Assembly: GCA_030682505.1 (NCBI GenBank)
Contig: JAUXOH010000239.1
Span: forward strand, 1 to 8,630
Source of the DNA: Candidatus Didemnitutus sp.
GTDB lineage: Bacteria; Verrucomicrobiota; Verrucomicrobiia; Opitutales; Opitutaceae
DNA: 8,630 nt
Direction of reading: 5' to 3'
Below, one piece after another: positions 5,793 through 8,630 of the stretch; the first letter of the stretch is position 1, and every line of letters starts with the position of its first letter. A program made the position numbers and the translations under genes. The notes under the pieces were generated by a model that was given only the letters and a program-made list of their open reading frames with translations, was not told where the DNA came from and did no database searches.

Positions 5793-6635
5793 GTGAAAGG
5801 CCTTCTCCACGCCATGGTCCTGTTCAGCTGTCCGCTGGTCGCGACCGCCCAGTCCGTGCTCTATATCACCACGGGGAACGGCAGCTACAGCGATCTCTAC
5901 AAGGTGAACACCACCACCTTTGATGCGGTGCTGATTGGTCCCGCGAAGGTCGGCACCGCGTCGTTGACCCTCACCGGGTTGGCGGTCCATCCGGGCACCG
6001 GGGTGGTCTACGGTATTCTCGGCAGCGAAAACACGCCGGCGCGGGAACTCTATAGCTTCAATCCCGACACCGCGCAGGGCGTCCTGGTGGGGAGCTTTGA
6101 TCCCAACAAGGCGACGGACATCGCCTTCGCCCCCAACGGCACGCTCTACTCCTGGGGCACCCGGGGCGGCCCGCTTGGCACGATCAATCTCGGCACCGGC
6201 GCCATCACGACGATCGGAGCGGGCTCGAATGGCACCGGCGCCAACGGGATCGCCTTCACGTCCGACGGCACGCTCTATCTCGCCGGTCCGCTGACCGGGG
6301 GTTCCCTGTTCAAGGTCAATCTCACCACCGGGGACCTGACCGCGGTGGCGGCTTTCACCAACGTTCCCGCCGGCGCCGACAACATCAGCGCAATGACCTT
6401 GGGTCCGGACGGCATGCTCTATGCGGTGACGCGAAACAACCGCGCGCTCCTCCTTTCCATCAATCCCGCCACGGCCAATGTCACACTGCTGGCCACGTTA
6501 GCCTTCTCGGCTGACGCCCTGACCTTCGTGCCCGTGCCCGAGCCCTCGACGTGGGCGCTGCTGCTGCTCGGGATCGGGATGATCGGCGTGGGTGCGTGGC
6601 GTCGAAGCCGGGCCGCGCGCGCTCCCCATCGTTGA
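5793..6635 (+). CDS. Exported PEP-CTERM beta-propeller protein
   Basis: A 280-residue exported protein. The signal peptide (VKGLLHAMVLFSCPLVATA) should be cut before Q20. The body is built of propeller-like repeats: GLAVHPGTGVVYGIL, DIAFAPNGTLYSWG, GIAFTSDGTLYLAG and MTLGPDGMLYAVT, each followed by a strand such as LYSFNPDTAQGVLVG or LFKVNLTTGDLTAVA. This is the YVTN/NHL-type pattern of extracellular propellers. The C-terminus is a PEP-CTERM sorting signal: V-P-V-P-E-P-S-T-W, a hydrophobic helix ALLLLGIGMIGVGAW, then RRSR. Such signals are processed by exosortase and the proteins end up in the outer envelope or extracellular matrix. GTG 5793 gives a normal signal peptide; ATG 5814 would make it too short. 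A TATCAG (5778-5783) lies 9 nt before the start. It converges with the next gene, with only 15 bp between the stops. Confidence 0.85.
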   Translation: MKGLLHAMVLFSCPLVATAQSVLYITTGNGSYSDLYKVNTTTFDAVLIGPAKVGTASLTLTGLAVHPGTGVVYGILGSENTPARELYSFNPDTAQGVLVGSFDPNKATDIAFAPNGTLYSWGTRGGPLGTINLGTGAITTIGAGSNGTGANGIAFTSDGTLYLAGPLTGGSLFKVNLTTGDLTAVAAFTNVPAGADNISAMTLGPDGMLYAVTRNNRALLLSINPATANVTLLATLAFSADALTFVPVPEPSTWALLLLGIGMIGVGAWRRSRAARAPHR

Positions 6636-6650
6636 CGCCGGCATCAAACC

Positions 6651-7514
6651 TCAGCCCGACCGGTTCGGTTTCTGGTCGTCCTTGTAGGTCATGATCTGAA
6701 CCTCCGCGCAGTCCGCACAGATGCCGTGGGTGAAATCGACGGCGGAGCGGCGGGAGAAATACTCCTCCACCTGCTGCCAATAACCGCGGTCGTCGCGTAC
6801 TTTCTTGCACCAGGCGCAAATGGGCAAAAGCCCCGAGAGCGTCTGCATCTCCGCCCGCGCACTGGCCAACTCCTCATAGTGTTGGCGCAGCGTCGCGACG
6901 AGGATCGAGACGTAGAGCGCCACGATGAACATGCTCACCTCGAGATCGCCAAAGAGCTGCAATCCCTTCGCCACGCCGGTCCATTCGTAGGCGCCGGACA
7001 AGATCGACAGCGTGATGCGGAACACGTGAAACATCGCGTGGAGGAGCAGCACGTTGGCCGGGGAGAAAATGGATTTCCAAAAAAAGGCCGGGCCCTGGCG
7101 AAACACCACAAACGCCGCGACGGAGAGCGACGCCCACACCAAGCCGTTGCAGACCATGCGCCAATACGACGGTTCCCCCAGTAAAATGAAAAAGACCAAC
7201 ACCACGCCATGCGCGACGGTCGCTCCGATCAACACCCGCCACAGAATCGAACGCCCAGCGGTCGCCCGCGCGCCATACAAGATTCCGACGTGCGCCACGG
7301 TGACCAGCAAGGTGGGAAACAACCGGCCCACCCAAAAGGGCAGGAGGGGCCTCGCGGCGAAGAGGCAATTGGTCACCACCATCACCCATGCTGCCATCAT
7401 CCAAAAGCGCATCGGCACCGACCGACCCTGCGAGGCCCACGAATGGGTCAACATCCCGGCGAGCACGACGGAGATACCGATATTGGTAAGGTAGGTGACC
7501 GATTCTTGGGTCAT
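6651..7514 (-). CDS. Seven-helix membrane protein with C-terminal Cys/His zinc-ribbon-like module
   Basis: A 287-residue protein with about seven hydrophobic helices (near residues 10-25, 37-54, 66-82, 92-112, 122-138, 152-170 and 188-208), then a short charged, probably helical linker (QHYEELASARAEM). It ends in a cytosolic tail starting LSGLLPICAWCKK (C233, C236), then DRGYWQQVEEYF and THGICADC (H263, C266, C269). This tail is the recurring module with consensus LxGLLPICxxCKKIR...GYW...Y...HGICxxC, seen at the C-termini of many PAS or receiver-domain signalling proteins, where it probably binds a metal. Here it is attached to a membrane domain with no kinase, cyclase or receiver. A sensor role is inferred. 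The frame continues to a TTG at 7553, but that TTG falls in a -35-like TTGCCA, so ATG 7514 is preferred. The gene converges with the PEP-CTERM gene. Confidence 0.8.
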   Translation of the reverse strand: MTQESVTYLTNIGISVVLAGMLTHSWASQGRSVPMRFWMMAAWVMVVTNCLFAARPLLPFWVGRLFPTLLVTVAHVGILYGARATAGRSILWRVLIGATVAHGVVLVFFILLGEPSYWRMVCNGLVWASLSVAAFVVFRQGPAFFWKSIFSPANVLLLHAMFHVFRITLSILSGAYEWTGVAKGLQLFGDLEVSMFIVALYVSILVATLRQHYEELASARAEMQTLSGLLPICAWCKKVRDDRGYWQQVEEYFSRRSAVDFTHGICADCAEVQIMTYKDDQKPNRSG

Positions 7515-7526
7515 GGGGTCCAATGA

Positions 7527-7553
7527 TTGGAGCGGATCCAAAGTCGATGGCAA
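7527..7553 (-). promoter_or_regulatory. Possible promoter of the membrane-protein gene
   Basis: On the minus strand TTGCCA (7553-7548) is followed after about 18 nt by a weak CAATCAT ending about 8 nt before ATG 7514. The -35 resembles those before 230 and 2805, but the -10 is poor, so this is tentative. Confidence 0.3.
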
Positions 7554-7585
7554 GAGGTCAAACCATCGGCGGGCGCAATTCCCGC

Positions 7586-7606
7586 GTTCACCCTAGGGCG
7601 ATGAAC
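7586..7606. other. Dyad between the two minus-strand genes
   Basis: GTTCA (7586-7590) and TGAAC (7602-7606) are inverted arms around the perfect 8-bp palindrome CCCTAGGG (7591-7598) and a CGA spacer. It lies 24 bp past the stop of the 141-residue gene and 72 bp before the membrane-protein start. It could be a weak hairpin after the first gene or an operator for the second. It has no T run. Confidence 0.4.
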
Positions 7607-7629
7607 TGGGTGTCGAGTGACCCTTGGCT

Positions 7630-8055
7630 CTACCTGCGACGGCGAAACGGTGGGTCCTTGGGTGATCGCGGCTCGTCCGCAACGGCAATCCCCGCCCGGG
7701 CCAGTTCGTGTTGCAAACCGGGCAGCAAGTGGCCGCCCAGATCCTCCCAGCGGAAGGCAAAACTTGTCTGTCGTTCGTGCTCGCTCAGGAAACCGAGGAT
7801 GTCGGCCAATTCCACGATGTCTTCATCGAGAAAGTGCTCCTCGATCACCGATTGACTGCCCGTGGGCGAGTGCAGCGTCGGCCAGAAGCGGTCCAGGGCG
7901 GGATCAGCGACGCGCAAATGCACTTCGCCCTGCAGATTTGCCCGGGCGATGCGCCGGGCAAATTCACTCAAGCGATGATAAGCAAACACCACATTGGCGA
8001 GACGGGCCTGCCGGAGCAGCGCCTCGCGTTGACGGAGCAGAAGGAAGAATTTCAT
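7630..8055 (-). CDS. Conserved-looking hypothetical protein, 141 residues
   Basis: I do not recognise a characterised family. The protein starts MKFFLLLRQREALLRQARLANVV, an amphipathic Arg/Leu-rich helix with no signal peptide, and continues with a second basic helix (AYHRLSEFARRIARANL), a strand-like GEVHLRVADPALDRFWPTL, and an acidic helix EEHFLDEDIVELADILGFL. The C-terminus is basic (DPPFRRRR). It is cytosolic and probably folded. It is the one gene in the window with a strong Shine-Dalgarno: AAGGAG (minus strand, 8070-8065), 9 nt before ATG 8055, which fixes the start. The membrane-protein gene follows on the same strand after 115 bp, and the two may be co-transcribed. An inverted repeat (8098-8116) lies just upstream of the Shine-Dalgarno. 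Confidence 0.75.
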   Translation of the reverse strand: MKFFLLLRQREALLRQARLANVVFAYHRLSEFARRIARANLQGEVHLRVADPALDRFWPTLHSPTGSQSVIEEHFLDEDIVELADILGFLSEHERQTSFAFRWEDLGGHLLPGLQHELARAGIAVADEPRSPKDPPFRRRR

Positions 8056-8097
8056 GGGCTTGATCTCCTTGGCTCACGAATGACTCGGGGGACCCGC

Positions 8098-8116
8098 GAT
8101 CCGGACTCACCGGATC
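8098..8116 (-). promoter_or_regulatory. Inverted repeat upstream of the 141-residue gene
   Basis: GATCCGG (8098-8104) and CCGGATC (8110-8116) are perfect 7-bp arms around ACTCA. The repeat lies 43-61 bp before ATG 8055 and about 28 bp before its Shine-Dalgarno, so it could be an operator or a leader hairpin. Confidence 0.4.
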
Positions 8117-8221
8117 CGCTCAGCGCCACCTTGCTTGGGCTCACCGCTGCACTCGTGTCGCATGGGTTGAAGGTTGGGAAAAAACGCCATCGTTGGACTC
8201 TCCTCATCGTTCATCGTCACA

Positions 8222-8242
8222 AAGCGGCAAAATTGCCGGCTT
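8222..8242. promoter_or_regulatory. Dyad with CGGCAA/TTGCCG core
   Basis: AAGCGGCAA (8222-8230) and TTGCCGGCTT (8233-8242) pair with a single-base bulge around an AA spacer. It is an operator-like or small hairpin element in the middle of the divergent intergenic region. Confidence 0.35.
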
Positions 8243-8463
8243 GGACGCCGATTCACCAAATTTTCCTGTCGTTGCCTGACCTTGCTATCTCGCAGAAGTC
8301 GCTCACGCAGAACTGATCGCTGTCCTCGTTGCCTGACTCAAATCACGCTTACAGCCGTGCATCTGACCTAGCATCGAACATCCCTATTAATCCGCACATT
8401 CCCCTCTCGCGCAAGGTTCAACTCGGTCACGGCAATTTTTTTCCGCCGTGCGACGCATCTATT

Positions 8464-8477
8464 TTCCCTCGAGGGAA
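8464..8477. promoter_or_regulatory. Perfect 14-bp palindrome, candidate operator
   Basis: TTCCCTCGAGGGAA is a perfect palindrome centred on CTCGAG. It ends 42 bp before ATG 8520 and just upstream of the candidate -35 at 8486, a position typical of a transcription-factor site. No regulator can be named. Confidence 0.45.
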
Positions 8478-8485
8478 GGAATACG

Positions 8486-8513
8486 TGGCAATCGCCCGCC
8501 GGCCGTGTAGACT
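8486..8513 (+). promoter_or_regulatory. Candidate promoter of the right-edge gene, likely leaderless
   Basis: TGGCAA (8486-8491) and TAGACT (8508-8513) are 16 nt apart, and the -10 ends 6 nt before ATG 8520. This repeats the arrangement seen before 2018 and 2805. Confidence 0.42.
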
Positions 8514-8519
8514 GCAGGG

Positions 8520-8630
8520 ATGAATGCCGCCGAAAATACTTCCCGGAACACCGCACCGCCTCTCGTCGCTCGCAACTGTTGGGTCCAGGGCCGCCGGATC
8601 TACCTCGAAATTGATGCCGATCGTTCCATG
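8520..8630 (+). CDS. Start of a gene running off the right edge, possibly DUF2442-like
   Basis: Thirty-seven codons from ATG 8520 are visible. The first 20 residues are polar (MNAAENTSRNTAPP), followed by NCWVQGRRIYLEIDADRSM, which resembles the first two strands of DUF2442-type small proteins (a short strand, a turn, then a strand with D/R). That match is weak and rests on about 15 residues, so the family is a guess. The start is supported by a TAGACT -10-like hexamer 6 nt upstream and by the absence of any competing frame. It is divergent from the 141-residue gene. Confidence 0.5.
   Translation, partial: MNAAENTSRNTAPPLVARNCWVQGRRIYLEIDADRSM

Larger units (their letters stand above)
8056..8519. 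other. 464-bp intergenic region between divergent genes, rich in dyads
   Basis: No credible coding frame crosses this stretch; the open frames have unlikely composition and no start signals. It is less GC-rich than its surroundings. It contains four inverted repeats (8098-8116, 8222-8242, 8428-8450 and 8464-8477), a 12-bp direct repeat TCGTTGCCTGAC (8269-8280 and 8326-8337, 57 bp apart), and the promoter-like elements of the gene at 8520. It must hold the control regions of both divergent genes; an unannotated small RNA is possible but not shown. Confidence 0.55.

Noticed and set aside
7708..8316. Plus-strand 202-codon frame across the 141-residue gene and part of the intergenic region
   Set aside because: The minus-strand gene has a strong Shine-Dalgarno and sensible protein composition; the plus frame has neither.
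8428..8450. CACGGC/GCCGTG hairpin with a T run considered as a terminator
   Set aside because: The T run is in the loop, not after the stem, and the site is upstream of a gene start rather than after a stop.
8329..8523. Small plus-strand frame in the right intergenic region
   Set aside because: It runs through the palindrome and the promoter-like elements of the gene at 8520, with unlikely composition and no start signal.
1..8630. tRNA, rRNA, CRISPR array, riboswitch or phage module
   Set aside because: No cloverleaf, conserved rRNA stretch, regular spacer-repeat pattern, recognisable aptamer or phage gene is visible on either strand.

Overview
The window is GC-rich, bacterial and gene-dense. 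A PEP-CTERM protein, a GFTLVE-type pseudopilin, an N-terminally extended RsmH and a general lack of Shine-Dalgarno sequences point to a Verrucomicrobiota-like genome, probably near the Opitutaceae. That placement is an inference from gene types and style, not from a search. I see no rRNA, tRNA or CRISPR.

Layout, left to right. Positions 1-760 hold the possible tail of a small membrane protein and a short lipoprotein gene. Positions 893-1971 carry rsmH (16S rRNA m4C1402 methyltransferase), whose frame is broken by one apparent missing base near 1181. A 95-bp remnant of a RbsD/FucU-family gene follows (2018-2112), still with a promoter-like sequence in front. Next on the plus strand come an HD-domain hydrolase (2135-2680), a secreted NTF2-like/DUF4440 protein (2805-3275) and a solitary type II-type pseudopilin (3374-3853).

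Positions about 3928-5256 are an insertion sequence with an IS481-like integrase-core transposase. It has near-identical terminal inverted repeats, a doubled 25-bp end motif on the left only, a strong hairpin in its leader, and an A7 run where the N-terminal frame would need a one-base shift to include the whole helix-turn-helix. To its right are a CxxCxxCC (YkgJ-type) small protein with no ordinary start codon (about 5399-5680) and a PEP-CTERM beta-propeller protein (5793-6635).

The right part turns to the minus strand: a seven-helix membrane protein ending in a zinc-ribbon-like Cys/His module (7514-6651) and a 141-residue protein of unknown function (8055-7630). A 464-bp intergenic region with several dyads and a perfect 14-bp palindrome follows. 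The last 111 bp start a plus-strand gene that runs off the edge.

The genes do not form one obvious pathway; this looks like housekeeping and envelope genes with one mobile element. The points most worth following are the architecture of the IS (doubled left end, leader hairpin, A7 shift), the membrane protein with the Cys/His tail, the recurrent -10-like hexamer 6-7 nt before start codons (leaderless transcription), and the small gene lesions (rsmH, RbsD/FucU remnant, YkgJ-type start, transposase N-terminus). Some of these lesions may be sequence errors. I found no convincing multi-gene novel system.
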